A DNA stretch of 51,215 nt from Acidobacteriota bacterium (GCA_003170135.1 PMZR01000113.1:1-51215); one strand, 5' to 3'; shown: positions 16,325 through 24,199, counted from the stretch's first letter. Notes: generated from the letters alone by a model not told the origin. Translations and numbers: made by a program.

Positions 16325-16591
16325 ATGAACATCGAACGTCAGACCTCGGACTCGAAAGCGGCCTTCCGTGACTTCCAGCAAGCGCTCGGGCGGTTGCTAC
16401 GCGCGCACGGCCAGCGGTTCACGGACCGTTCGCGGCTTCGCATGGACGGGCGGCCGGGGATGTTCCTGCTCAGCGAGGTGGACGGGGCCGAAGGCGAACG
16501 GCCGCGGTTACTGATCGCGTGCGACGATCGCGATCCGGGCACCTTCGGCCGGCGGCTCGACGTGGCCGATGTTGCGGGCGTGAAACGGTGA
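16325..16591 (+). CDS. Hypothetical protein
   Basis: 88 residues with a helical N-terminus (SKAAFRDFQQALGRLLRAHG) and a short beta part (GMFLLSEVDG, RPRLLIACDD). No family recognised. It is placed between the leftward ParB-tail-like gene (start-to-start gap of only 2 nt) and the promoter of the ribbon-helix-helix gene. Confidence 0.45.
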   Translation: MNIERQTSDSKAAFRDFQQALGRLLRAHGQRFTDRSRLRMDGRPGMFLLSEVDGAEGERPRLLIACDDRDPGTFGRRLDVADVAGVKR

Positions 16592-16602
16592 CGGGCGGGG
16601 GG

Positions 16603-16631
16603 TTGACAACCTATTGCGGCCTTCATATGAT
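16603..16631 (+). promoter_or_regulatory. Near-consensus sigma-70-type promoter
   Basis: TTGACA at 16603-16608, a 17-bp spacer, and TATGAT at 16626-16631. This is the best-matching promoter in the element. The expected transcript start (about 16638) is only a few bases before the ATG at 16642, so the ribbon-helix-helix message would be nearly leaderless. Confidence 0.7.
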
Positions 16632-16641
16632 GGCGGCGAGT

Positions 16642-16836
16642 ATGTCTCCGAAGAAAGCGTGCACGTTCCTGATCGATGAGGACTTGGCGAAGGCGCTGAA
16701 GGCGCTGAAGGCCCGCGACGGCGCACCGGAGGGCGAAATCATCCGTCGCGCGCTGGCCGAGTACCTGAAACGAAAGGGCGTTTTCGGAAGGGACAAAGCG
16801 GCCCGCCCGCGTGCGAGAACACGCGGACGAGCCTAA
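16642..16836 (+). CDS. Ribbon-helix-helix (CopG-like) regulator
   Basis: 64 residues. KKACTFLIDEDLAKALKALK gives the beta-strand and first helix, and GAPEGEIIRRALAEYLKRKG the second helix of a ribbon-helix-helix fold. The basic tail (RPRARTRGRA) could contact DNA. No toxin gene follows within the expected distance, so it is probably a transcription regulator rather than an antitoxin. The start at 16642 is chosen because it sits just after the promoter; the in-frame ATG codons at 16627 and 16630 lie within the -10 box and would be upstream of the transcript. Confidence 0.7.
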   Translation: MSPKKACTFLIDEDLAKALKALKARDGAPEGEIIRRALAEYLKRKGVFGRDKAARPRARTRGRA

Positions 16837-16908
16837 CCGTCAACCCGTCCTGACCGGGCCAACGGCTGCCACATTGTAGCAGTCCCGCCCGGCCTCTTGG
16901 AGGCCACG

Positions 16909-17256
16909 ATGCCACGAACGAAGAAACCCGCTCTGGAAGCTCCGTTGCAGATCGCTGCGCAGTTGGCCGAAGGCATCTTCGAGAACCTGTTCGACTTCGA
17001 GCTGCTGCTGGACCGCATGGATACTGTACCGGGCAATCCGTACGACCGGCTGACGAAGGCGCTCGGCGCGAATTACGATCTGGACGATCGCGGCCGCGAT
17101 TTCGAGCACGCCCTTCCAACCGACGATCTGATGAAGCAATTCGAGCAGTGGGCGCAGGACGGCTATCGGCACAACGCGGCGCTACAGCAAGCCGCGTATC
17201 TGGCCGGGATCGCGATGGGCCGGCGACTCGGGCGGCTCGAAGGCGGTGCGCGATGA
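16909..17256 (+). CDS. Hypothetical protein
   Basis: 115 residues, mainly helical and acidic, with APLQIAAQLAEGIFENLFDF and a C-terminal HNAALQQAAYLAGIAMGRRLG. GGAGG at 16899-16903 supports the ATG at 16909. It begins a three-gene run joined by ATGA overlaps (17253, 17444). No family recognised; the run may be accessory or regulatory genes of the element. Confidence 0.5.
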   Translation: MPRTKKPALEAPLQIAAQLAEGIFENLFDFELLLDRMDTVPGNPYDRLTKALGANYDLDDRGRDFEHALPTDDLMKQFEQWAQDGYRHNAALQQAAYLAGIAMGRRLGRLEGGAR

Positions 17257-17447
17257 AGGCCGCCTGTCTTGATTCGATCGACCGGGCGCTTGAGGGCGTC
17301 GAGTGGATCGACGGCCGGTGCCCGTGGTGCAACCGGCGGGAGAAACATGGGCACGCATCGGATTGCGATCGTGAGGACGCGCGGCTTGCGCTTGCTGGAT
17401 TGCGCGCACTCTCTGAGCCGGAAGACGACAAGCGGGGTCTGCGATGA
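17253..17447 (+). CDS. Small Cys/His-rich protein
   Basis: 64 residues with RCPWCNRREKHGHASDC, a CxxC...H.H...C cluster that could bind zinc. The rest is helical (DARLALAGLRALSE). It overlaps both neighbours by 4 nt, and no ribosome binding site is needed if it is translated by coupling. No family recognised. Confidence 0.5.
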   Translation: MKAACLDSIDRALEGVEWIDGRCPWCNRREKHGHASDCDREDARLALAGLRALSEPEDDKRGLR

Positions 17448-17950
17448 CGGCCCGCAAGCGCCCGCCGGTGGAGCGGAAGGCGCAAGAGACGATCGATACG
17501 ATGCTGGAGGCGCGGCAGCGGTTCGTCGCGCTCGAAGCGGCCCGCGGCTGGGCCGGCCGCATCGTCCTGGCCGCCGTGGTGGGCGACCGGGAGGACGTGG
17601 TCCGCGATGCGTTGAACTTCCTGATCGCGAGGTTCTTCGAGGGCAAGCGGCTCGACGATCAACGCGACAAGCTGCGGAAGGCGATCGAAAAACAGGCGCC
17701 GGACTTCGCGCCGTTCATTGATCGGCTCTTGAACGACCGCATGGCGGCCGTCTCAGAAGCGGCGCTGATGCTGGGCGTGGCAGTCGGGCAGCAAACCCGG
17801 CTCACCGTGGACGAGATCAAGGCAGCTCGGGTGCAGTTGATGCTCGACTCGGGGGACGTGCGGGCCGAGGTGGAAGAGCACCAGCGGGCACTCGGGCCGG
17901 CGCCGTACGACTGGCAGTGTGACAAGGGCGGTGTGCGACGGCCGGGGTGA
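17444..17950 (+). CDS. Helical hypothetical protein
   Basis: 168 residues, almost wholly alpha-helical: ERKAQETIDTMLEARQRFVA, KLRKAIEKQAPDFAPFIDRL and VDEIKAARVQLMLDSGDV. No domain recognised. It ends 5 nt before the end of the convergent membrane-protein gene. Last gene of the ATGA-linked trio. Confidence 0.5.
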   Translation: MTARKRPPVERKAQETIDTMLEARQRFVALEAARGWAGRIVLAAVVGDREDVVRDALNFLIARFFEGKRLDDQRDKLRKAIEKQAPDFAPFIDRLLNDRMAAVSEAALMLGVAVGQQTRLTVDEIKAARVQLMLDSGDVRAEVEEHQRALGPAPYDWQCDKGGVRRPG

Positions 17951-17955
17951 TTCCG

Positions 17956-18330
17956 TTAACCTCCGGTCGGCTCCAGACGCTCGGACTTGGGCAATGTGCG
18001 GGGTGTCACATACCGCAGCGTCAATGCAGCTTCACTTAGTAGGCGTGGAGATGCTTCTCGCCATGTGGTCTCACAGAGCCCCTGCAGCATCCGGCGCGTC
18101 AGGTGGCGGTAGCGACGGTAGTGGCGCAGTTCGAAGACGACCGCGATCTGGCGATCTAGTCTCATTTCGTGACTCGGTTTCGGTTCAACGAGTTTGCGGA
18201 TCAGCCTGTGGTAGCTGTCGAACTCACGCTGGCGCGATTCCCGACGTTTCTCATGGAAGTACTGAAACGTCCTACCCGCCATCGCAAGCAAGGGAATCAA
18301 CAGTGCGGTGAGGAGCGCGTTTGTAATCAT
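17956..18330 (-). CDS. Small membrane-anchored protein
   Basis: 124 residues. An N-terminal membrane helix (ITNALLTALLIPLLAMAGRTF) is followed by a basic cytoplasmic part with SYHRLIRKLVEP, LDRQIAVVFELRHYRRYRHL and TRRMLQGL. I recall a widespread uncharacterised family with the pattern YHxLI...LDRQIAVIFELR and the same anchor, but no known function. It is transcribed against the packaging genes and divergently from the integrase, like accessory (moron) genes that are expressed from the integrated state. The start at 18330 is the ATG just before the membrane helix. Confidence 0.6.
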   Translation of the reverse strand: MITNALLTALLIPLLAMAGRTFQYFHEKRRESRQREFDSYHRLIRKLVEPKPSHEMRLDRQIAVVFELRHYRRYRHLTRRMLQGLCETTWREASPRLLSEAALTLRYVTPRTLPKSERLEPTGG

Positions 18331-18417
18331 GGCAGGACTGGAGTATAGCGCCAAGCGAGGCGCGGGAAAACGGTGGAAGAGAACGACGACGGCCCAACGG
18401 CGAAGAGGGGAGACCCG

Positions 18418-19560
18418 ATGACAGCGAAGGCCGCGCGGCAGTGGGGCTGCGTCTACCGACAGGCCGGCCGGACGATCTGGATGCTGAAGTACTACCGGGA
18501 CGGCCGGCCGATCGTCGAGAGCTCGCGCACGGACGATGAGCGCAAAGCGGGCAAGTTGCTGAAGCAGAAAGAGGCCGACATCGATCGCGGTCTTCCGGTT
18601 GGTCCGCAAGTCGGCCGGCTGCGTTTCGAGGACGCGGCAAAGGACATCGTTCGCGACTACCGCGTGAACGGCCGGCGCTCGCTGCCCGAACTGGACCGGC
18701 GGATCAAGCTGCACCTGGCACCGTTCTTTGCCGGGCGGCGACTCTCGACCGTGACGACGGCTGACGTGCGCGAGTACACCGACAAGCGGCAAAAGGCCGG
18801 CGCGTCGAACGCGGAGATCAACCGGGAGCTCGCAGCGCTCAAACGGATGTACACGCTCGCGGTGCAGGCGGGCCGGTTGCTGCACCGGCCGCACATTCCC
18901 ATGCTCGAAGAGCACAACGTGCGGGTCGGGTTCTTCGAGCGCGAGCAATTCGAGGCCGTCCGAAAGCATCTACCGGAAGACTTGCGGGACGTGGCGACGT
19001 TCGCCTACATCACCGGTTGGCGCGTGCCAAGCGAGGTGTTGACGCTGAAGTGGCGTCAGGTGGACCTCGCCGAGAAGACGGTCCGGCTCGATCCGGGTTC
19101 CACGAAGAACGACGAAGGCCGGCTGTTCCCGTACGGCGCGATGGCAGACCTGGCGGCTGCGGTGAAGTCCAGACGCACGGCCACGGACGCCTGGCAGGAC
19201 GCGCACGCAGCGATCTGCCCGTGGGTCTTCCACCGGGACGGGGCCTCACTGCTCGACGCCAGCGGGCGCCCTACGAAGGACTTTCGGGACGACTGGAAGG
19301 CGGCGTGCAAGGCGGCCGGGTGCCCGGGGAAGATCCCGCACGACTTCAGGCGGACGGCCGTGCGGAACCTGGTGCGCGCGGGCGTGTCCGAGAAGACGGC
19401 CATGCTGCTCACCGGGCACAAGACGCGGAGCGTGTTCGACCGATACGACATCGTGAACGAGGCGGATCTGCGGGTAGCGGTTTCGAAGTTGGCCGCCGTC
19501 GGGACGAGTACCGCGGCGGACCGACGACGTTCGTCGAAAGGTCGCGGCCAGGAGCGGTAG
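18418..19560 (+). CDS. int: Tyrosine integrase
   Basis: 380 residues. An SAM-like core-binding domain (about 70-160) is followed by the catalytic domain with all six expected residues: R202 in TGWRVPSEVL, K230, H308-x-x-R311 in HDFRRTAVRN, H334 in TGHKTRS and nucleophile Y343 in FDRY. The N-terminal 60 residues (YRQAGRTIWMLKYYRDGR) look like an arm-binding domain, consistent with the CGCTAACCGT pairs at both ends. It should integrate the element at tRNA-Leu. The start at 18418 follows GAGGGGAG. Unusually, it lies 1.3 kb inside attR, with three cargo genes between. Confidence 0.93.
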   Translation: MTAKAARQWGCVYRQAGRTIWMLKYYRDGRPIVESSRTDDERKAGKLLKQKEADIDRGLPVGPQVGRLRFEDAAKDIVRDYRVNGRRSLPELDRRIKLHLAPFFAGRRLSTVTTADVREYTDKRQKAGASNAEINRELAALKRMYTLAVQAGRLLHRPHIPMLEEHNVRVGFFEREQFEAVRKHLPEDLRDVATFAYITGWRVPSEVLTLKWRQVDLAEKTVRLDPGSTKNDEGRLFPYGAMADLAAAVKSRRTATDAWQDAHAAICPWVFHRDGASLLDASGRPTKDFRDDWKAACKAAGCPGKIPHDFRRTAVRNLVRAGVSEKTAMLLTGHKTRSVFDRYDIVNEADLRVAVSKLAAVGTSTAADRRRSSKGRGQER

Positions 19561-19772
19561 AGCGACGCGCGGTTCGTCAAATGTTCGCCACGTCCGGCCC
19601 GGGACCGGCGCAGCGACTTTTGGCGTCTAATCTGAAGACAGTCAGCCCGCGGCGTTGTAGGGTATACTCACGATCCGGCATGGGTCTGGTCTGCAGGTGC
19701 TAGCTCGACGGTCCGATAGGGTAGGCGTGGAATTTGCTGCGCGGTACTGGCGGTACGCCCAGCTTGGCCCAT

Positions 19773-20054
19773 ATGGCTCAGACGTTAAACCTTACGAAAA
19801 CTCCGGCCCTGCGCTATCACTACAACGGCAACGATGACGTGCTGTACGTGTCGTGGAGTCCGGAGTCCACGACGCATGGGCAGGAGTTCGGCTCGAATGT
19901 CATCCTTCGCCTGAACGACCAGCGACGCGTGCTCGGAGTGACCGTGTACGACGTCCGCCGTCGTTTCGATTTCAACCCACAGGCGGATCTCCTCCCTCAA
20001 GTTTCGGCACTCGCTGCCTCGATCCTCAGCGACTACGCCATCTCCGGCCGCTAG
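19773..20054 (+). CDS. DUF2283 family protein
   Basis: 93 residues starting at ATG 19773. LRYHYNGNDDVLYVSW and the later NVILRLNDQRRVLGVTVYD are the DUF2283 signature. The family consists of small beta-rich proteins often found next to toxin-like genes and may include antitoxins, though this is not established for most. It converges with the next gene, the two stops overlapping in CTAG (20051-20054). A TATACT at about 19670 could be a distant -10 box. Confidence 0.75.
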   Translation: MAQTLNLTKTPALRYHYNGNDDVLYVSWSPESTTHGQEFGSNVILRLNDQRRVLGVTVYDVRRRFDFNPQADLLPQVSALAASILSDYAISGR

Positions 20055-20461
20055 CGCTTCTTCGGGAGCGTGTCGTCGTTGAACACCACGGGCGTCCCAA
20101 GTGTTGTCGGCAAAGCTGTGGCGGTGTGGTTGTAGGCCGTGATGATCTTCGCACGCGACCCCGTACTGTCCACGGCCGCCACTATCATCCGGAGCAGAGG
20201 AGCGTACGCTGGGTCGGAGGGATCCCACGCGTGGCTCAAGTAGATTCGCCGGTCGGATGATTCCACATGATGGGCAACCAGGGCGGGGTCCTCGACGGCA
20301 TCGCGGTGGCCGTCGAAGTCGTCAATTTCGGGGTGGTAGGACTTGGCCTCTAGCGTGTCGCCGGTCATGTAGACCTCGACGCCAAATGGGTCGGTCGCCG
20401 AGAAGACAATCTTCGGCGCCGTCGTGGTGACGATCGGCCGATCCTCGGGCCCGCCCTTCAT
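20051..20461 (-). CDS. Uncharacterised cargo protein, toxin-like fold possible
   Basis: 136 residues. EAKSYHPEIDDFDGHRDAVE, ALVAHHVESSDRRIYL and RAKIITAYNH resemble small phage-associated nuclease-like proteins (the PBECR/DUF4258 type), in which a substrate-like sequence pattern ends in ITAY; this is a weak, memory-based resemblance. It follows the DUF3467 gene by a 4-nt ATGA overlap (20458-20461) and converges on the DUF2283 gene. Together they may form a toxin-antitoxin or defence-like set. Confidence 0.5.
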   Translation of the reverse strand: MKGGPEDRPIVTTTAPKIVFSATDPFGVEVYMTGDTLEAKSYHPEIDDFDGHRDAVEDPALVAHHVESSDRRIYLSHAWDPSDPAYAPLLRMIVAAVDSTGSRAKIITAYNHTATALPTTLGTPVVFNDDTLPKKR

Positions 20462-20721
20462 TTGCTTGATTCGATCAATTCGGCCGGCGGGTCCGCGATC
20501 TTTCCGAAGCGTTCCTCATACTTCGCGACATTCGAGGCGAGCGCGCCCAGAAACATCTTTGCGTGTTGCGGAGAGAGTTGGACGCGGGCCATGAGCTCCA
20601 CGACGGGCTCGATCTTGCCTTGATCGTCCTGCTTTATCTCCGACACGCGACTGAAGGTGAGCGTAAAATCGTAGAACGCGGACCGAACCTCGATGTGGTT
20701 GGAGTAGACGGCGTCGGGCAA
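20458..20721 (-). CDS. DUF3467 family protein
   Basis: 87 residues. VYSNHIEVRSAFYDFTLTFS, MARVQLSPQHAKMFLGALAS and YEERFGKI match DUF3467 throughout. The start is a TTG at 20721 with a GGAGG 6 nt upstream. The family is small and uncharacterised. It is the first gene of the two-gene leftward cargo operon, whose promoter region contains or lies near the right arm-type sites. Confidence 0.75.
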   Translation of the reverse strand: MPDAVYSNHIEVRSAFYDFTLTFSRVSEIKQDDQGKIEPVVELMARVQLSPQHAKMFLGALASNVAKYEERFGKIADPPAELIESSK

Positions 20722-20783
20722 GTCGCGCCTCCCTTCGGAATTCCTTGGACGTCAGTTTGCTGGCAGTCTAGCAGAAATGGCAG

Positions 20784-20805
20784 CGCTAACCGTAGCGCTA
20801 ACCGT
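20784..20805 (+). repeat. Right arm-type site pair, CGCTAACCGT x2
   Basis: Two copies of CGCTAACCGT at 20784-20793 and 20796-20805, with the same 12-bp period and orientation as the left pair at 5261-5283, 90 bp inside attR. GGGCGGAC/GGCGGACG-like units follow at 20808-20840. Confidence 0.6.
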
Positions 20806-20895
20806 GGGCGGCGGATTCGGGCGGACCAGGGCGGACGCAGGCGGCAGAATCATTAGGAAAACAGCAGATTCAGGCCTGTTCTGACGGGCTTAATC

Positions 20896-20951
20896 GGACT
20901 TAAAATCCTGTGGGGGCAACCCCGTCCGGGTTCGAGGCCCGGCCCCGGCAC
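20896..20951 (+). repeat. attR: tRNA-Leu 3' fragment
   Basis: The second copy of the 56-bp repeat: anticodon arm, variable arm, T arm and acceptor 3' strand of tRNA-Leu(UAA), without the 5' half. It cannot fold into a tRNA and is the original host 3' end displaced by integration. Confidence 0.92.
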
Positions 20952-21043
20952 CAGAGATTCCATATCTTGCGCCGTGGGCGGCGGCGCGGGGTGCCACCGC
21001 CGCCACGCCCGACACGTCGGCCCGACCGCCCTGAGGCCGGCCG

Positions 21044-24000
21044 CTACATCTTCCGGTCCGCCATCGCCTTGCGATAGGCGGTGAGCTCCTTGTCCATCAG
21101 ATCCCGATAGGCGGTGCGCGCCGCGTCCAGGTCCTTCTCAATCTCGTCGAGCGTTGCCGCCGACGAATCGGTGGGCCTGAAGTCCTGGCCGCCGGCGACG
21201 TCGCCGGCGCCCGGCCCCACCTCGCCGTTGAGCCACAGCAGGCTCATGTAGACGCGGTAGCGCTGCTGGAAGTACTTGTCGTCGCTCAACCGGGCCGCGG
21301 GTTCGAGCAGTCGATCCTCCACCGCGGCAAGTTTCTCCCCCATGCCGGAGACGGCCTTCAGCGTGTCCTCCTGCCCCTTCTTCGCCTGCAGACCCCGCTG
21401 CACCTCCTCCAGCTCGCGGCGGACGTTTTCGATCTCATTGATCATGTCCGCGGCCGCGCTGATGTCCTCGCGAATCCGCAGCTGCATCTTCAGCGAGGCG
21501 GCCAGGTCAGAATCGCTGCCCGGCATCTTCGGGTCCTTGAGGATTTCCAGGGGCTGGGTGGCTGAGCGGTCGCCGACCGTCAGCCTCACGGAGTACGTGC
21601 CCGGCACCGCGATCGGGCCCGCGCCCGCTCCCTCGAGGCCCCAGTGCGTCACCGGGCGGCTGTCCTTGCCGCGGAACCTCGGTTCCTCGAACAGGTGCGC
21701 GTTCTCGGGCGGCGTCGCGCGCAGCGCCACGAGCCTTGGCCCGTCGTAGCGAAGATCCCACGGCACGCGGTTCACGCCTGCCTGCGCGGCCGTCTTCCAC
21801 GTGCGCACGACGGCGCCGGCAGCGTCGAGCACCTCGAGCTTCACCTGGTCCTTCGGCGTGGCCGAGAGGTTGAAGGTGATCAGCGCCTGGCCGCCCGTGC
21901 CCGCGTAGCGATAGGTCGGGCGCGGCGCGAACAGGCGGAGCGGAGCCTCGCTTTTCTCCGACGCCATCTGCTCGAGCGGCGACACGTCGTCCAGCGCGTA
22001 AAGCCCGCGTCCGTAGGTCGACACCACCACGTCGTGATACGCCTTCTGCGTGGCAATCCACGTAACCGGCGCACGCGGCAGGCCTTCCTGCAACTCGGTC
22101 CAATGCCCGCCATCGTCGAGCGAGTAATAGAAGCCGTGCCCCGTCCCGGCGAACAGCAGCCCCTTCCGGTTGGGCGACTCGGCCACCGACTTCACGTATG
22201 CCAGCGGATGCTTGCCCGGCAGGCCGTCGCTGACCTTCCTCCACGTCTGCCCGAAGTCCGAGGTCTTGTAGATGAACGGCTCCCGATTGTCCATCAGGTG
22301 GACGTCCACCGCGACATAGGCGGTGCCCGCATCGAAGTGCGACGGTTCGATCGTCGTGATGGTCCCCCAGGCGGGCAGGCCGTTGATCTTCTTCGTCACG
22401 TTGGCCCACTCGGCGCCACCGTCCTTTGTCAGCCACACCTGGCCGTCGTTGGTGCCCGCCCAGATGAGGCCCTTCTGCACGGTGGACGGCGCGATGGCGA
22501 AGACCACCTCGCCATAGAACTGCCCGAGGTTGTCGCCGACGATGCCGCCCGACGACACGATGCGGGCGGGATCATTGGTGGAGAGGTCCGGGCTGATCAC
22601 AGTCCAACTCTGGCCGCCGTTGCTCGTCTTGAAGATCACCTGGCAGCCATAGTAGACGCTGTCGTGATCGAAGGGATCGACGGCAATCGGCGACGTCCAG
22701 TGGCAGCGGTACTTGGCGTCGTTCGGCGGCGAATCGAGCGTGATTCGATAGGGCTGCACCGACCGCGCGACGTCCGTCCTGGCGTCGTAGCGCGTCACCT
22801 TGTTGCCGTAGCAGCTGGCCCAGACGATGTTCGGGTCGACCAGGTCCGGGATCGTGAAGCCCGACTCGCACCCGCCCAGGTGGTGCTCCCACGGCGCGCC
22901 CGTGTCGTAGCCGCCCGCGATGCGTTCGGGCCTGGTCACCGGCCCGCGCAGCGTCCCGTCGTCCTGCATGTTGCTGTAGACGTTGTAGGGCACCTGGTTG
23001 TCGAGGGCGACGTGGTACATCTGACCGATCGGCAGCACCGGCCGCATGAAGGTGCGCCCGTGCTGCGTCGTAATCACGAGGCCGCCGTCGTCGGTGATGA
23101 CGAAGCGATCGGGGTTGCGCGGATCGAACCAGATGTCGTGGCTGTCGCCGCTCCAGTCGGTTTCGCGGAACGTGAGGCCGCCGTCGGTGGATTGCCAGAA
23201 GGAGCTGTCGGCGACGAGGATCTCGTCTTCGTTCGACGGGGAGACCGCGAGGCGGATGTAGTAGCCGGCGCGGCCGATGAGGCCGCGCTGCCAGTTGACG
23301 ACGCGCCACGACTGGCCGCCATCGTCGGAGCGCCAGAGCGAGCCCTGGTCGCGCGTCTGGACGAGCGCGTAGACCCGGCGCGAGTCGGACGGGGCGACGG
23401 CCACGTCGATCTTGCCGACGGGCGACGTCGGGAGGCCCTGCCCTTCGATCCGGCTCCACTTCGTCCCGCCATCGTGAGACACGAAGACGCCGCTCCCGGG
23501 ACCGCCGCTGAACATCGCCCACGTGTGCATCTCAACCTGCCACGTGCCGGCAAACAGCGTTCGCGGATCGTTCGGGTCCATCGACAGCCCCGAACAGCCC
23601 GTGTTCTCGTCCACGAACAGGACGCGTTCCCAGCGTTGGCCGCCATCGGTCGTCCGGTACACGCCCCGTTCCTGCTGCGGGCCGGTCATCCGCCCGACCG
23701 CGCAGACGAAGACCACCTCGGGGTTCTTCGGGTCGACCACGACCCGGGCGATGCGGCCGGTTTCGTCGAGGCCCATGTGCGCCCACGTCTTTCCGGCGTC
23801 CACCGACTTGTAGACGCCGTCGCCCATCACGTCGGTGTCCCGGATGGCCCAGGCTTCTCCGGTGCCGGCCCAGACCACCGCCGGGTCGGACGGCGCGACC
23901 GCCAGGGCGCCGATCGCCGCAACCGGCTGGCTGTCGAACACGGGCTTCCAGTCGACGCCGCCGTTGGTGCTTTTCCAGACGCCGCCGGATGCAGCGCCGA

Positions 24001-24199
24001 CATAGTAGATGCTCGGATCGCCAGGGACGCCCGCGACGGCGGCGGCGCGGTTGCCGACGGCCGGGCCCAGGAATCGGAATTTCAGCCCTTCGGGCTTGGA
24101 TGCGGAATCGGGACGCTCGGCGGCGAGCGTCGCCGTGACGATCGCCGCGGCGAGCACGACCAGGCCGAACCAGACGGACAGACGGTGCCAGTGGCGCAT
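21044..24199 (-). CDS. Secreted Asp-box / sortilin-like repeat protein
   Basis: 1051 residues with a signal peptide (1-26, ending TLAAE). It has about nine Asp-box-type motifs, for example VWKSTNGGVDW, YKSVDAGKTW, YRTTDGGQRW, WRSDDGGQSW, FKTSNGGQSW, YKTSDFGQTW and YYSLDDGGHW, forming two beta-propellers of the VPS10/sortilin or BNR type. The last 250 residues contain a beta-sandwich (RLTVGDRSA) and a helical tail. Such proteins are abundant in Acidobacteriota; many are called glycosyl hydrolases, but no sialidase active site is visible, so the substrate is unknown. It faces attR. Confidence 0.85.
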   Translation of the reverse strand: MRHWHRLSVWFGLVVLAAAIVTATLAAERPDSASKPEGLKFRFLGPAVGNRAAAVAGVPGDPSIYYVGAASGGVWKSTNGGVDWKPVFDSQPVAAIGALAVAPSDPAVVWAGTGEAWAIRDTDVMGDGVYKSVDAGKTWAHMGLDETGRIARVVVDPKNPEVVFVCAVGRMTGPQQERGVYRTTDGGQRWERVLFVDENTGCSGLSMDPNDPRTLFAGTWQVEMHTWAMFSGGPGSGVFVSHDGGTKWSRIEGQGLPTSPVGKIDVAVAPSDSRRVYALVQTRDQGSLWRSDDGGQSWRVVNWQRGLIGRAGYYIRLAVSPSNEDEILVADSSFWQSTDGGLTFRETDWSGDSHDIWFDPRNPDRFVITDDGGLVITTQHGRTFMRPVLPIGQMYHVALDNQVPYNVYSNMQDDGTLRGPVTRPERIAGGYDTGAPWEHHLGGCESGFTIPDLVDPNIVWASCYGNKVTRYDARTDVARSVQPYRITLDSPPNDAKYRCHWTSPIAVDPFDHDSVYYGCQVIFKTSNGGQSWTVISPDLSTNDPARIVSSGGIVGDNLGQFYGEVVFAIAPSTVQKGLIWAGTNDGQVWLTKDGGAEWANVTKKINGLPAWGTITTIEPSHFDAGTAYVAVDVHLMDNREPFIYKTSDFGQTWRKVSDGLPGKHPLAYVKSVAESPNRKGLLFAGTGHGFYYSLDDGGHWTELQEGLPRAPVTWIATQKAYHDVVVSTYGRGLYALDDVSPLEQMASEKSEAPLRLFAPRPTYRYAGTGGQALITFNLSATPKDQVKLEVLDAAGAVVRTWKTAAQAGVNRVPWDLRYDGPRLVALRATPPENAHLFEEPRFRGKDSRPVTHWGLEGAGAGPIAVPGTYSVRLTVGDRSATQPLEILKDPKMPGSDSDLAASLKMQLRIREDISAAADMINEIENVRRELEEVQRGLQAKKGQEDTLKAVSGMGEKLAAVEDRLLEPAARLSDDKYFQQRYRVYMSLLWLNGEVGPGAGDVAGGQDFRPTDSSAATLDEIEKDLDAARTAYRDLMDKELTAYRKAMADRKM

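Larger units (their letters stand above)
5154..20951. mobile_element. 15.7-kb integrative element, phage-satellite-like, in tRNA-Leu
   Basis: The element is bounded by perfect 56-bp direct repeats and carries its own tyrosine integrase, two excisionase-type HTH proteins, a repressor-like gene, an SF3 helicase, and an HNH/TerS/TerL packaging set. I find no portal, major capsid, prohead protease, tail-assembly, holin or endolysin gene in its complete span. The size (15.7 kb), gene order (regulation, replication, packaging, accessory, integrase) and tight ATGA overlaps resemble phage satellites more than a randomly decaying prophage. Unlike well-known PICIs, it has both terminase subunits yet no capsid genes. 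The alternatives are a prophage with a clean deletion of the virion genes, or an integrative element that uses terminase for something else. Confidence 0.8.

Noticed and set aside
16113..16328. Plus-strand frame of 71 codons opposite the ParB-tail-like gene
   Set aside because: No family resemblance, while the minus frame matches the ParB-regulator C-terminus.
16642..17256. Type II toxin-antitoxin pair made by the RHH gene and the next gene
   Set aside because: A 72-nt gap separates the genes and the second protein has no toxin-like features; the RHH protein is more likely a regulator.
17919..18311. Open frame on the plus strand opposite the small membrane protein
   Set aside because: The minus strand has a clear membrane helix and compact basic domain; the plus frame is Ser/Arg-rich and unstructured.
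20896..20951. Second tRNA-Leu gene
   Set aside because: Only the 3' half is present; the acceptor 5' strand and D arm are missing, so it is the attachment-site duplicate.
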